Shown: in pieces, positions 44,415 through 54,451 of the stretch | Position numbering within the stretch: position 1 is the stretch's first letter | How the letters are laid out: each line of letters opens with the position of its first letter | Assembly (NCBI GenBank): GCA_016710135.1 | Contig: JADJLM010000001.1 | Location: 744,001-808,000, forward strand | Direction: 5' to 3' | DNA: 64,000 nt | Source of the DNA: Nitrosomonas sp. | GTDB taxonomy: Bacteria; Pseudomonadota; Gammaproteobacteria; Burkholderiales; Nitrosomonadaceae | The notes under the pieces: generated by a model | The model's database searches: none | Seen by the model: the letters and a program-made list of their open reading frames with translations, nothing else | Told to the model about the DNA's origin: nothing | Made by a program: the position numbers and the translations under genes

Positions 44415-46091
44415 TCAGAATCTTTTGGTAAGAGGTCTAATCAAGGGTAGATGGCTTTTCAATATTTCTTGTTTGATGGTGAGAATTTGAGCTGGATACA
44501 TCGAAAATTGTTTCAAACCCATCCCAAGTAATAATCGCGTGTATTGGATATCACCGGCAATTTCGCCGCAGAGGGATACTGGAATATTCTCCAGATTAGC
44601 GGAATGGATTATTTTAGATAATAACCAAAGTACTGCAGGGTGAAGAGGGTCATACAAATGCGCAACAGTTTCATCGACCCGATCAATCGCAAGCGTATAT
44701 TGGATTAAATCATTGGTACCAATCGATAGAAAATCAAGCTTGCGTATAAAGGATGCGATGCAGAGCGCAGCCGCAGGAATCTCAATCATGCCACCGACCG
44801 GAATCGCTTCATCAAAGGGTTGATGGGCTTCACGTAACTGTTGTTTAGCTTGTTCGATGCACTGCAACGTTTGGGCGATTTCAAAGTCACCTGAAAGCAT
44901 CGGAATGAGAATGCGCACATTGCCATAGGCAGAAGCTCTAAGAATGGCACGTAATTGCGTTAGAAACATGACGGGTTCCGCTAAACTCAGTCGAATGGCG
45001 CGCAATCCTAATGCAGGATTAGTTGCAGCACGATGAATGGTATGTTTGAGGTTTTTGTCAGCACCGAGATCAAATGTTCGAATCGTGACGGGCATTTCTT
45101 GCATGCTCTCAGCAACAACACGATACGCTTCAAATTGTTCTTCTTCGCAAGGTAGGTTATCACGATTCAAAAAAAGAAATTCACTACGAAATAAACCAAT
45201 ACCGGCTGCACCACTTTCTTTTACTGGCCCAATATCTTGGGGAAGCTCAATGTTTGCATGCAGCTCGATGATACTGCCGTCAAGAGTGATGGTCGGTAGG
45301 GTTCTCAGTCGTTTTAGTTTACGTTTTTCTAGGTCGAGTTGATTTTTCTTTAGGCGATATTCAGCTAGAATGTGCTTGTCTGGATTGACGATCACGATTC
45401 CGCGGCTACCATCTACAATTAATAGATCGTTGTTATAGATGATTTGGTGCGCATGCTGCATCGCAACGATCGATGGAATATTTAAACTGCGTGCGACGAT
45501 AGCGGTATGAGAAGTTATTCCACCAAGGTCTGTCAGAAAAGCAGCAAATTGGTGTTGTTTATACTGCATGACATCTGCAGGGCTCAAATCATGTGCAACT
45601 AAAATACTGGACCCATCGTGCTTAAGGGGAGGGGGGATATAACCGGGCAACCCGAGCAACACTTTTAAGATACGCTCGACGACTTGGGTTACATCTGCTT
45701 TTCGTTCACGGAGATAAGCATCTTCAATGGCTTCGAACTGGGCAATGAGTACTTCCATTTGTTGATGAATTGCCCATTCTGCGTTGCACTGCGTTTGTAT
45801 AATGCAATTAACAGCGGAATCGGATAGGGTCGGATCATCCAAAATCATATGATGCAATTCGATGAATGCGTTGAACTCAGCAAATGCCGGCCCCTCACTC
45901 ACCGAAGCTTGCAGTGTTTCAAGTTCCAAACGAACCGTCGCAAACGCATGCTTGAGGCGTTCTACTTCATGATCGATTTGGTTTCTAGGCAATAAGTAAT
46001 GAGTCACATCCAATGTTGCCGGGGAGGCAAGGTGTGCATGTCCGATCGCAATGCCTTCAGAAACACCAACTCCATGTAATAGAAAGCTCAT
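44415..46091 (-). CDS. ptsI: Phosphoenolpyruvate-protein phosphotransferase (PTS enzyme I)
   Basis: Takes phosphate from PEP and gives it to HPr. The 558-residue protein has the phospho-His loop LGGITSHTAIVARSLNIPSIVAM (about residue 188), the PEP-binding GIGLFRSEFLFLNRDNLP and the C-terminal LSIGTNDLIQYTLAIDRVDETVAHLYDPLHPAVL. It overlaps the upstream EIIA-HPr gene by four bases (ATGA). No sugar permease (EIIB/EIIC) is near, so the system is probably regulatory, as in other betaproteobacteria. Confidence 0.95.
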   Translation of the reverse strand: MSFLLHGVGVSEGIAIGHAHLASPATLDVTHYLLPRNQIDHEVERLKHAFATVRLELETLQASVSEGPAFAEFNAFIELHHMILDDPTLSDSAVNCIIQTQCNAEWAIHQQMEVLIAQFEAIEDAYLRERKADVTQVVERILKVLLGLPGYIPPPLKHDGSSILVAHDLSPADVMQYKQHQFAAFLTDLGGITSHTAIVARSLNIPSIVAMQHAHQIIYNNDLLIVDGSRGIVIVNPDKHILAEYRLKKNQLDLEKRKLKRLRTLPTITLDGSIIELHANIELPQDIGPVKESGAAGIGLFRSEFLFLNRDNLPCEEEQFEAYRVVAESMQEMPVTIRTFDLGADKNLKHTIHRAATNPALGLRAIRLSLAEPVMFLTQLRAILRASAYGNVRILIPMLSGDFEIAQTLQCIEQAKQQLREAHQPFDEAIPVGGMIEIPAAALCIASFIRKLDFLSIGTNDLIQYTLAIDRVDETVAHLYDPLHPAVLWLLSKIIHSANLENIPVSLCGEIAGDIQYTRLLLGMGLKQFSMYPAQILTIKQEILKSHLPLIRPLTKRF

Positions 46092-46753
46092 TCGCCTTCC
46101 TCAAAATAATTATTGATAAGCGCTGTGATCGCATCCATTGCTGCAGCTTCATCTTTACCCGCAATTTCGATTTCAAGTACCGAACCTTTATTGGCAGCTA
46201 ACGTCATGATCCCCATAATACTTTTTGCATTAACGCGGCGGCCATTACGCGTTATCCATACTTCGCTATCGAATTGCCCCGCTAATTTTGTGAGCTTGGC
46301 TGAGGCGCGCGCATGTAAGCCGAGTTTATTGAGAATCGTGACTTCATTACGAAGCATAGGGTGGCTCGGTAAAATTTGCATGACGCCATTCTTCCCCCCA
46401 TCAAGCGCTTTGGTTACAACGACATCGAGAGATTCATGGCGATAGCTCAATATCCTTAATAGCATCGCTAAATTGATTCCAGCCAAACAAACGACTTTCC
46501 CAGTTGGCGTAAGCTGACTGGCGATATTACACGGTGTAGCACCGCAAATATCGGTGATAATAATGACACCTTCGCCTTGATCCAGATCAGCAAGTAATGC
46601 TTTTGCTTGGGTTATCGTTAAATCAGGATCGTCATTGGGCTGAACAGCAAGGCAGCTCAAGTTTTTGGGTCGCTCTCCTAAAATATGCGTTGCACATCGA
46701 ACAAATTCTTCCCCCAGATTCTCATGAGAAATAATTAATAAGCCAATCATCAT
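46088..46753 (-). CDS. Fused PTS EIIA(mannose-type)-HPr protein
   Basis: One polypeptide of about 221 residues from ATG 46753 combines an EIIA-Man domain (IGLLIISHENLGEEFVRCA with its His near residue 10; ITDICGATPCNIA) and a full HPr domain (about 135-221) with the phosphorylated His in GLHARASAKL and a Ser in NAKSIMGIMTLAA. In related organisms these are usually two adjacent genes. The former HPr start appears to survive as the Met of HPMLRNEV. The frame opens at 46798 but the first 15 residues lack a ribosome site. ptsI overlaps directly downstream. Given other indels here, a fused frame produced by a sequencing error should be ruled out. Confidence 0.85.
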   Translation of the reverse strand: MMIGLLIISHENLGEEFVRCATHILGERPKNLSCLAVQPNDDPDLTITQAKALLADLDQGEGVIIITDICGATPCNIASQLTPTGKVVCLAGINLAMLLRILSYRHESLDVVVTKALDGGKNGVMQILPSHPMLRNEVTILNKLGLHARASAKLTKLAGQFDSEVWITRNGRRVNAKSIMGIMTLAANKGSVLEIEIAGKDEAAAMDAITALINNYFEEGE

Positions 46754-47089
46754 CTTCTTCTTGGTGTTTTGAAATAGTGAATAAAATAACATTAACACGC
46801 GAGTTCGTAAGTAGTCATGTTAGTTTATTTTGGAATAGGCTACAAAATTCTGGCTAGCAGATTGTATTTGCTAGTTTAGGGCTTTGCAAAAATCGAAGCA
46901 GACAATAAAGGCTAAAATCCTTTTATTCTATGTAATTTATGGATCTAACAACTCGGGTAGGATGGCAGTTAAACAGCCAATCAGAATGGAACATAAGGGA
47001 GATCATTGTATATTTGGTTTCATTTGTGATGGATTATATCGCGTCATTGCGGGCGTCAAATTTACAGTAATCTTATAGGAAAACACATT

Positions 47090-47545
47090 ATGCACGAACT
47101 GGAATATGCAGGGTTTTGGATTAGAGCTGGGGCCTCACTAATAGATACAATATTAATATTAATGATAATTCTACCTATGCTCGCCGTCATATATGGCCCA
47201 GATTACTGGGTAGGTGAATCTATTTACTTTGGTTTCTGGGATGTGATGCTAAATTACATATTGCCTGCAATCGCTGTTATTGTTTTCTGGATTTATAAAT
47301 CTGCTACCCCAGGAAAAATGGCAACAAAACTAATGATTGTCGATGCAGAAACTGGGGGTAGGCCTTCAACGAGTCAATTTATAGGGCGCTATCTTGGTTA
47401 CTATATTTCAATGATTCCTTTATTTCTTGGAATCATATGGGTTGGTTTTGATAAGAGAAAACAAGGATGGCATGACAAGCTTGCTGGCACAGTAGTCATT
47501 AGAAGTAATAAAGCTGAACCAGTTAAATTTAGAAGTCCGGTATAG
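47090..47545 (+). CDS. RDD family membrane protein
   Basis: Small membrane protein of the RDD family, some members of which are sodium/proton antiporters. The 151 residues contain three hydrophobic helices. The family's Arg-Asp pair is seen in AGFWIRAGASLIDTILIL, and the C-terminus has GRYLGYYISMIPLFLGIIWVGFDKRKQGWHDKLAGTVVI, which is diagnostic. The ATG has ATAGGAAA upstream. It stands alone and convergent with the aminotransferase gene. Confidence 0.88.
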   Translation: MHELEYAGFWIRAGASLIDTILILMIILPMLAVIYGPDYWVGESIYFGFWDVMLNYILPAIAVIVFWIYKSATPGKMATKLMIVDAETGGRPSTSQFIGRYLGYYISMIPLFLGIIWVGFDKRKQGWHDKLAGTVVIRSNKAEPVKFRSPV

Positions 47546-47645
47546 CATGGCGTTTAAGTGGGATGCACCAAAGTACGCCCCTTAACGCAACGTAATTACA
47601 CGATGATAGCAACGGCGGTATAACCTTAGCTAGCGTCAAATCCAC

Positions 47646-48839
47646 TCACGATAGTAATTTCTTGAGGCGATCCATCGCTTTGGTGAGATTATCCATTGAC
47701 GTTGCAAACGAAAGCCGGATATAGCCATTACACCCAAAGGCCGATCCTGGTACCACAGCCACGCCTGATTTTTCTAGTAAATATTCACTGAAATCAATAT
47801 CAGTTGTAGTGGATATCAGCCCTTGTGATGCTAAATGCTGAATGGCTTGGTTTGCATCCACAAACGCATAAAAAGCACCGCCAGAGAGTAAGCATCGAAA
47901 GCCCGGGATAGCATTCAGTTTGGCTGTGATAAATTGATTGCGTTCGCGGAAAGCAGCAATCATCGGTAACATGCAGGACTGATCGCCATTAAGTGCCGTT
48001 TCTGCAGCAACTTGCGAAATCGAAGTCGGGTTAGAGGTGCTCTGTGATTGGATATTTTCCATGGCGGTAATGATATTTTCCGGCCCACCGCAATACCCAA
48101 TGCGCCAACCCGTCATTGCATAGGCCTTGGAAACGCCATTTAAAACGACGGTTCGTGGGTATAAATCAGGGCAGGCATTCAAGATATTCGAAAATTTATC
48201 GGTCGTTAATAGGATATGTTCGTACATATCATCGGTGGCAACCAGTATATTGGGGTACTTTAGGAGCACTTGCCCTAATGCTTTCAGTTCCTCAAAGCTA
48301 TAGACACTGCCGGATGGATTGCTTGGGCTATTGATTACAAACATCTTGGTCTTGGGAGTAATCGCTGCTTCAAGCTGTGCTGCGGTAATTTTAAAATTGT
48401 CAGCGATCCCGGTATCGATAAAAACTGGCTTACCTTCAGCAATCAGAACGATATCGGGGTAGGATACCCAGTAAGGTGCGGGAATAATGACTTCATCACC
48501 CGAGTTAATGGTTGATAAAACCAGATTGAAAAAACTTTGTTTTCCGCCGCAGGATACAGTAACTTGTTTGGTGGAATAGCTTATTCCATTTTCACGTTTG
48601 AATTTTGTGACAATGGCTTGTTTGAGTGCCGGCGTTCCTCCAACTTGCGTATACTTAGTAAATCCAGCTTGGATTGCTGCAATCGCAGCGACTTTAATAT
48701 GTTGCGGTGTATCGAAATCAGGCTCTCCCGCGCCCAGTCCTATAATATCTTTCCCTTCTGATTTGAGTTTTGCAGCTTTGGCAGTTACTGCAAGGGTAGG
48801 GGAAGGTTTAATCGATTGGGCCCGTTTTGAGAGTTCCAC
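47646..48839 (-). CDS. Class I pyridoxal-phosphate aminotransferase (aspartate aminotransferase type)
   Basis: Transfers amino groups between aspartate or similar amino acids and 2-oxoacids. The 397-residue protein has AAKLKSEGKDIIGLGAGEPDFDTP near the start, VINSPSNPSGSVYS, the catalytic lysine in NGVSKAYAMTGWRIGYCGGP (about residue 237) and an Arg in GYIRLSFATS that binds the substrate carboxylate. This is subgroup I-gamma, which includes aspartate and prephenate aminotransferases; the precise substrate is open. It is divergent from uvrB. Confidence 0.9.
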   Translation of the reverse strand: MELSKRAQSIKPSPTLAVTAKAAKLKSEGKDIIGLGAGEPDFDTPQHIKVAAIAAIQAGFTKYTQVGGTPALKQAIVTKFKRENGISYSTKQVTVSCGGKQSFFNLVLSTINSGDEVIIPAPYWVSYPDIVLIAEGKPVFIDTGIADNFKITAAQLEAAITPKTKMFVINSPSNPSGSVYSFEELKALGQVLLKYPNILVATDDMYEHILLTTDKFSNILNACPDLYPRTVVLNGVSKAYAMTGWRIGYCGGPENIITAMENIQSQSTSNPTSISQVAAETALNGDQSCMLPMIAAFRERNQFITAKLNAIPGFRCLLSGGAFYAFVDANQAIQHLASQGLISTTTDIDFSEYLLEKSGVAVVPGSAFGCNGYIRLSFATSMDNLTKAMDRLKKLLS

Positions 48840-48914
48840 TGCTGTGCTCCTGATTGAGTTAATGCTGCTGTGTTAAAATTTAAAAAATGGTTTGCAATTG
48901 ATGAAATTATACCT

Positions 48915-51032
48915 GTGATTATTACCTTTCCCAACAGTCCATTTAAGCTGCACCAACCGTTCGAACCAGCAGGCGATCAACCGGAAGCTATCTGTAAATT
49001 AGAAGCGGGTATTAAAGCGGGATTGATGTTTCAGACGTTGCTCGGTGTAACCGGGTCAGGTAAGACTTTTACCATCGCCAATGCCATTGCGCGTTTAGGA
49101 AGACCTGCGCTCATCATCGCGCCCAATAAAACCCTGGCTGCGCAACTGTATGCTGAAATGCGGGAGTTTTTTCCGGAGAACGCGATTGAGTATTTCGTAT
49201 CTTATTATGATTATTATCAGCCAGAGGCTTATGTGCCTTCGCGTGATTTGTTCATTGAGAAAGATTCGAGTATCAATGAGCATATCGAGCAAATGCGGCT
49301 GTCAGCGACAAAATCATTATTGGAGCGTAAAGATAGCATTATTGTCGCAACTGTTTCGTGCATTTACGGAATTGGCGATCCCGTTGATTATCATGGCATG
49401 ATTCTCCACTTGCGCGAGCAAGAGGCGATTTCACAACGCGATATCATTAAACGCTTAACGGAAATGCAATACCAGCGCAATGAGTTTGAATTTAATCGCG
49501 GTACGTTTAGAGTGCGTGGCGACATCATCGATGTTTTTCCTGCAGAAAATTCTGAAATTGCGCTTCGTGTTACGTTGTTCGATGATGTTGTAGAAAGTAT
49601 TTCAGCGTTTGATCCTTTGACAGGGCGCATTTTGCAGAAAATTGCGCGCTTTACTGTTTATCCTTCAAGTCATTATGTAACACCGCGCAGCACTACCTTG
49701 AAAGCGATCGAAACAATAAAAACCGAATTGGTCGAACGTGCCAATTATTTTTATCAGAACACCAAGTTAGTGGAAGCACAGCGGATTGAACAGCGAACGC
49801 GCTTTGATCTCGAAATGTTGAATGAATTGGGTTTTTGTAAAGGGATTGAAAACTACTCTCGCCATTTATCGGGAAGAATGCCAGGGGAGCCTCCGCCAAC
49901 CTTAATTGATTATCTACCCCGCAATGCGATTTTGATTATTGATGAAAGCCATGTGACGGTACCACAAATTGGAGGCATGTTCCGCGGCGATCGTTCTCGT
50001 AAAGAAAATTTAGTGACGTATGGTTTTCGATTACCTTCAGCACTCGATAATCGCCCCCTTAAATTTGAAGAGTTTGAACGCTTGATGCCGCAGACGATTT
50101 TTATCTCGGCAACACCGGCTGATTACGAGCATCAACATAGCAGTCAGGTAGTAGAACAAGTGGTACGACCAACAGGGTTAATCGATCCACAGATTATTGT
50201 ACGACCGGTATTGAGCCAGGTCGATGATCTGATGTCGGAAGTGAATATCCGCACTAAACAAGGTGAGCGTGTGCTCGTGACGACGCTGACCAAGCGAATG
50301 TCAGAAGATTTAACCGATTATTTTTCCGATCATGGCATCAAAGTGCGCTATCTTCATTCGGACATTGATACGGTCGAACGTGTCGAGATTATTCGCGACT
50401 TGAGATTGGGTAAATTTGATGTGTTGATCGGTATCAATTTGCTAAGAGAAGGATTGGATATTCCTGAGGTGTCGTTGGTGGCTATTCTGGATGCAGATAA
50501 AGAGGGATTTTTACGATCTGAGCGTTCTTTAATCCAAACCATTGGAAGAGCGGCAAGGCATATAAATGGTACAGCCATTTTGTACGCCGACCATATTACC
50601 AAATCGATACGCCGTGCGATTGATGAAACAGAACGTAGGCGTCAGAAGCAACTATTGTTTAATGAAATACATCACATCACACCTAAAGGCGTTAGTAAAC
50701 GTATCAAAGATTTGATCGATGGTATTTATTCCAGTGAAACAGCTCAAAATAATCTGCGTGCTGCACAGGCAGAAGCGCGTTACGAGAATATGAGTGAATC
50801 CCGGATTGCGCAAGAGATCAAACGCTTTGAAAAGCAGATGCTAGCTGCAGCAAAGAATCTTGAATTTGAGAAAGCCGCTGAATTACGCGATGAAATCAAG
50901 AAGCTCAAGAATAAGCTATTTATCGGTTATACCGAGCCTGAAATAAGCCCATCGAATGACGGTCCTGCGCAACCTTTGACAGCAGTGGGCGCCGAGCAAA
51001 CTGCAACGAAACGACTCAAAAAACGTAAGTGA
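48915..51032 (+). CDS. uvrB: Excinuclease ABC subunit B (UvrB)
   Basis: Damage-verification helicase of nucleotide excision repair. From GTG 48915 (VIITFPNSPFKLHQPFEPAGDQPEAI) the length is about 705 residues; the frame runs back to GTG 48870, but the added 15 residues have no counterpart in the family. Motifs: Walker A GVTGSGKT, YFVSYYDYYQPEAYVP (beta-hairpin), IDESHVTVPQIGGMFRGDRSRK, LLREGLDIPEVSLVAILDADKEGFLRS, QTIGRAARH, and a C-terminal UVR motif LEFEKAAELRDEIKKLK that contacts UvrC. No frameshifts. Confidence 0.95.
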   Translation: MIITFPNSPFKLHQPFEPAGDQPEAICKLEAGIKAGLMFQTLLGVTGSGKTFTIANAIARLGRPALIIAPNKTLAAQLYAEMREFFPENAIEYFVSYYDYYQPEAYVPSRDLFIEKDSSINEHIEQMRLSATKSLLERKDSIIVATVSCIYGIGDPVDYHGMILHLREQEAISQRDIIKRLTEMQYQRNEFEFNRGTFRVRGDIIDVFPAENSEIALRVTLFDDVVESISAFDPLTGRILQKIARFTVYPSSHYVTPRSTTLKAIETIKTELVERANYFYQNTKLVEAQRIEQRTRFDLEMLNELGFCKGIENYSRHLSGRMPGEPPPTLIDYLPRNAILIIDESHVTVPQIGGMFRGDRSRKENLVTYGFRLPSALDNRPLKFEEFERLMPQTIFISATPADYEHQHSSQVVEQVVRPTGLIDPQIIVRPVLSQVDDLMSEVNIRTKQGERVLVTTLTKRMSEDLTDYFSDHGIKVRYLHSDIDTVERVEIIRDLRLGKFDVLIGINLLREGLDIPEVSLVAILDADKEGFLRSERSLIQTIGRAARHINGTAILYADHITKSIRRAIDETERRRQKQLLFNEIHHITPKGVSKRIKDLIDGIYSSETAQNNLRAAQAEARYENMSESRIAQEIKRFEKQMLAAAKNLEFEKAAELRDEIKKLKNKLFIGYTEPEISPSNDGPAQPLTAVGAEQTATKRLKKRK

Positions 51033-51035
51033 GCT

Positions 51036-51359
51036 TTATTGTGGGAGCTTAACTTGAGTTGAAGTGACAAAAATAATGCGATCAAACGTTTTGTTCAATG
51101 TTTTACTGGTAAAGTTATGCATCGACATACTCTCGACAAAACGAATGTGATCACCTTTGTTCACCTGGGTCGTGGGAGCTGCAATCCAAAAACGCTTACT
51201 TCCATTCGCCAATTCCATATAGGTATATCCTGTGGTATCGAGGGTTGAAATCACAATACCTTCATTCTGAGGTAAAGACTGAGCAGGTTGCTCAGCATAC
51301 CCTTGTGCAGAAATGAACGCTAACAATGAAAAAACAAGACTGATTACTAGGTGTCGCAT
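51036..51359 (-). CDS. Small exported protein, NrfJ-like conserved domain
   Basis: The 107-residue product has a clear signal peptide (HLVISLVFSLLAFISAQGYA). The mature part runs VISTLDTTGYTYMELANGSKRFWIAAPTTQVNKGDHIRFVESMSMHNFTSKTLNKTFDRIIFVTS, a pattern seen in small periplasmic proteins annotated as NrfJ-like or nucleotide-binding-like, with conserved GYTY, WIAAP and MxNFxSKTLxxTFDxIxFV. Their function is not established. It lies 20 bases from the porin gene on the same strand, so the two are likely expressed together. Confidence 0.6.
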   Translation of the reverse strand: MRHLVISLVFSLLAFISAQGYAEQPAQSLPQNEGIVISTLDTTGYTYMELANGSKRFWIAAPTTQVNKGDHIRFVESMSMHNFTSKTLNKTFDRIIFVTSTQVKLPQ

Positions 51360-51379
51360 TGTGATTAACTACCCTCGAA

Positions 51380-53017
51380 TTAAAAACGAATAACGTATTG
51401 TGCGTAGAAAAAATCAGGTGAAATACCGGGTCTTTGCGCTTTTATGAAATCGCCTGCGAATAGTTTGGAATAACCAAACAGAATGTCTTGATGGCGATTA
51501 ACGTGGACATTAAACCGGAAGTCAATTTCATCGCCCACATGACTACCTGATTGCCCAGTTGGGTCGCGTAATGTTCCCAGTCCTCCAGCGTTATATAAGA
51601 AATCACGGTTATTCGCTAAATAGAAGCGATGATATTGCGCGATGAAGGTAAACCATGGTTGCGGATGTAAGGTAAATTGCGCATTGAAGTCATGAATATT
51701 TTGACGACCTACTTGATCCAAGAAACCCATGTAATAATGCCCAAACGGGAATAACTGGTTAAAGGTATTCGATCTTCCATCTTGGGAGTTTGCATCACCC
51801 GAAGCAAAATCATAACGAATCCAGAATTGAGGGTTCATTGGCAACGGTACGTGGTAACCTAACCCTGTTGCTACTGCAAAAGCGGATATATCGAGGTGTG
51901 AACGGCGGCCAAACTGATACATCCCTTCAAACTCGTAGAGGAAGCGATTGTAATCGCCCGCAATACGTCCACCGAGGGTATGTAAGACAGAATCCCCTTG
52001 TAGAATATTGCCTTGTTGAATATTAAAAGGATTGAGAACTCGGTTATCGACCAAACTTAAATAATAAAGATCAAGTAATTGCCCTTTCATCGGCTTATAG
52101 GTGCCAAATAACCCCATGAAATTCCGACCTTTGTCCCAATTATCAAATTCGTTGCGCTCGACCGTCATAGGACGAACCCAGAACGCATCCAAATCAAGGG
52201 TTGGAGTACGCCAGAATGCTTTAACCCCCTGGAAAGTACGACGTGTATTGACCCATTCAAGTGGAGAAATCAAGCGTTGCGAGCCATACAGTAATTCTTG
52301 ACGCCCTACCCGTAGGTATACCGGCCCATCCTTAAGTTGACCGAGCTTAACGTCAGCAAATAGATTGAGGATATCGGTATAATTTCTATCGGTGGCCAGT
52401 GCGGGTAGATCAAGACCCAACGCGCGTGCATCGATGAATTCAGCAAATAATCTGAATTGATCGCGATACCAGAGATCAGCATGAAAACGAGTACGGAAAA
52501 GATGATATTTATTATCCTGCCCCCCCGCATTTAAACGACTATCGGTTTCGTGCATGTAGCGATACCAGAATTGCCCACCGAATGACAGCATCCAGTTATC
52601 AGCCAGTTTTATGCGTTTGAACGGATCAAAGACATCCTTTTCGTGCCCCGGTTTTTCCAGATAGCGGAAATCAATATCAAACGCAGAAGTCGGTAATAAT
52701 GCAAAGGGTGCATAGGGTGCTACTGGAGCGGTCTCACGTTTATTACCTGAGATAAGATCCCATAAAGAAAAATAACCAGGTCCTGCCGGTGGAATCGTAA
52801 ATAACCCTGGGCGCGGCATCGGAGTTACCGGCGGAACACCTCCCCAATTAAATTTTTCAGGTGCTGCATTTGACGCAGCCGCTGCGGCCGTATTGGTTGT
52901 ATTGGGCGCAGTGGCTGATGTCGCTTTGGCAGGTTCATTTGCCAAAGCTTGGACAGTACAGCTTAATGCTGCAACTGTTAAGAATCCATTGATCCAATTT
53001 TTACCGAAAAGATTCAT
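51380..53017 (-). CDS. Alginate-export-domain outer-membrane protein
   Basis: Beta-barrel of the AlgE/alginate_exp family, 545 residues. It has a signal peptide (MNLFGKNWINGFLTVAALSCTVQALA), an Ala/Thr/Asn-rich low-complexity stretch (about 30-55), a short proline-rich linker (VPPVTPMPRPGLFTIPP) and then the barrel with LSFGGQFWYRYMHETDSRLNAGGQDN, LRVGRQELLYGSQRLISPLEWVNTRRTFQGVKAFWR and the C-terminal FFYAQYVIRF. No alginate genes are nearby; in this lineage such barrels probably export or import other solutes. It heads a two-gene unit with the NrfJ-like gene. Confidence 0.83.
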   Translation of the reverse strand: MNLFGKNWINGFLTVAALSCTVQALANEPAKATSATAPNTTNTAAAAASNAAPEKFNWGGVPPVTPMPRPGLFTIPPAGPGYFSLWDLISGNKRETAPVAPYAPFALLPTSAFDIDFRYLEKPGHEKDVFDPFKRIKLADNWMLSFGGQFWYRYMHETDSRLNAGGQDNKYHLFRTRFHADLWYRDQFRLFAEFIDARALGLDLPALATDRNYTDILNLFADVKLGQLKDGPVYLRVGRQELLYGSQRLISPLEWVNTRRTFQGVKAFWRTPTLDLDAFWVRPMTVERNEFDNWDKGRNFMGLFGTYKPMKGQLLDLYYLSLVDNRVLNPFNIQQGNILQGDSVLHTLGGRIAGDYNRFLYEFEGMYQFGRRSHLDISAFAVATGLGYHVPLPMNPQFWIRYDFASGDANSQDGRSNTFNQLFPFGHYYMGFLDQVGRQNIHDFNAQFTLHPQPWFTFIAQYHRFYLANNRDFLYNAGGLGTLRDPTGQSGSHVGDEIDFRFNVHVNRHQDILFGYSKLFAGDFIKAQRPGISPDFFYAQYVIRF

Positions 53018-53299
53018 GAATTGCCCTCCCCAAGGTATTTGCTAAACCCATAATGACTGCTCATGAATGAACAGCTAATCCATTTATATAATTTTAATTT
53101 TGGCGCATTCTAGCAAAACTAGACTAAGTCTGGTGAACTGAATAGCGTAAGTGTCTCTTTTTTATCTATTGTGATATGAAGTGATGAATTGGGTTAGTTT
53201 ATATCGCAGATTATGTAAGTTTGATTTATACAATAGCAGGGCAATCCTCAGTTATTATATGGAGTTGGCAAAAAGCATATAGGTTAGCTTTATTCATCA

Positions 53300-54451
53300 A
53301 TGTTGAATGATTCAGAAAAATTTCAGGCTTCGCCATGGTATCGGTTTACTGCTGAGGGAGAAATTCATTCATTAAGGTTGACGGGAAGCTACACCCTGGC
53401 AGCATTAAATAATGAAATCAAGAAGCTGACAGTTCTGCTAGAACATTTTGCGAATCAGCCCAATATTCAATGGGATTTAACAGGAATCGAATCGCTTGAT
53501 CATGTGGGATTGGCAATAATCTGGCGCTCATGGGGAAAGCAGCGTCCTTCTCATTTGCTGCTTCGAATAGATCAAGAGAAACTATTCGATCATTTGGCAC
53601 AATCCTCACCAACGTTACCTAGAACAAAACGGTTACCAGACTTGCTTTGGCCTATCATTTTTCTGGGAAAGCGTTTTTTTCTATTTTGGTATCACTTGAC
53701 CGGAATTATTACGCTGCTAGGGCAGGTTATCTTAGATTTGTTCTATTTGATTCGACATCCTCGGCAAATCCCACTACGTGAAATTTCTGCGAATTTATAT
53801 CGAACAGGTGCACAAGCACTCGGGATAACAGCGATTGTTGGTTTTCTAATTGGCATTGTGTTGAGTTATTTGATGTCTCAACAATTGCATACATTTGGTG
53901 CGGATGTGTTCATCGTGAATATTCTCGGTATGAGTATTATTCGTGAGTTAGGACCGATGTTGGCGGCAATTTTGGTTGCAGGCCGCTCAGGTTCTTCGAT
54001 GACTGCACAATTGGGTGTTATGCGAGTTACTGAAGAATTAGATGCAATGACGGTTATGGGCATTCCCCATAGTATGCGATTGGTGCTTCCCAAAATTATA
54101 GGTTTGGGGATTGCGATGCCATTGGTCGTGCTCTGGACTAGTGCTTCCGCGTTACTGGCTGGTATTCTTGCGGCAGATTTGCAAATTGGACTCAATTATC
54201 AATATGCGTTGATGAACTTACCCAATGCGGTGCCCATTGCTAACCTATGGATTGGCCTAGGCAAAGGTTTGGTTTGTGGCATGGCGATCGCGCTCATTGC
54301 ATGCCATTATGGGCTTCGGATCAAGCCTAATACCGAGAGTTTAGGTGAAGGAACCACCAATTCAGTCGTGACCTCGATTACTGCGGTAATCTTGATTGAT
54401 GCAATTTTTGCAATTTTATTTTCAAACGTAGGACTTAGGTTTACTCGGTGA
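53300..54451 (+). CDS. mlaE: MlaE-type lipid transport permease with N-terminal STAS-like domain
   Basis: Inner-membrane permease of an MCE/Mla phospholipid transport system. The 383-residue product starts with about 110 residues resembling an STAS/MlaB domain (LRLTGSYTLAALNNEIKKLT, WDLTGIESLDHVGLAIIWR), fused to the MlaE core with GTGAQALGITAIVGFLIGIVLSYL-like and ELGPMLAAILVAGRSGSSMTAQLGVMRVTEELDAMTVMGI. The ATG at 53300 has little ribosome signal. It overlaps mlaF by four bases. The expected MCE gene (mlaD) does not follow. Confidence 0.9.
   Translation: MLNDSEKFQASPWYRFTAEGEIHSLRLTGSYTLAALNNEIKKLTVLLEHFANQPNIQWDLTGIESLDHVGLAIIWRSWGKQRPSHLLLRIDQEKLFDHLAQSSPTLPRTKRLPDLLWPIIFLGKRFFLFWYHLTGIITLLGQVILDLFYLIRHPRQIPLREISANLYRTGAQALGITAIVGFLIGIVLSYLMSQQLHTFGADVFIVNILGMSIIRELGPMLAAILVAGRSGSSMTAQLGVMRVTEELDAMTVMGIPHSMRLVLPKIIGLGIAMPLVVLWTSASALLAGILAADLQIGLNYQYALMNLPNAVPIANLWIGLGKGLVCGMAIALIACHYGLRIKPNTESLGEGTTNSVVTSITAVILIDAIFAILFSNVGLRFTR

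Noticed and set aside
46884..47078. 64-residue open frame before the RDD gene
   Set aside because: No ribosome site, no recognisable domain, and it ends just before the RDD ribosome site; likely chance.
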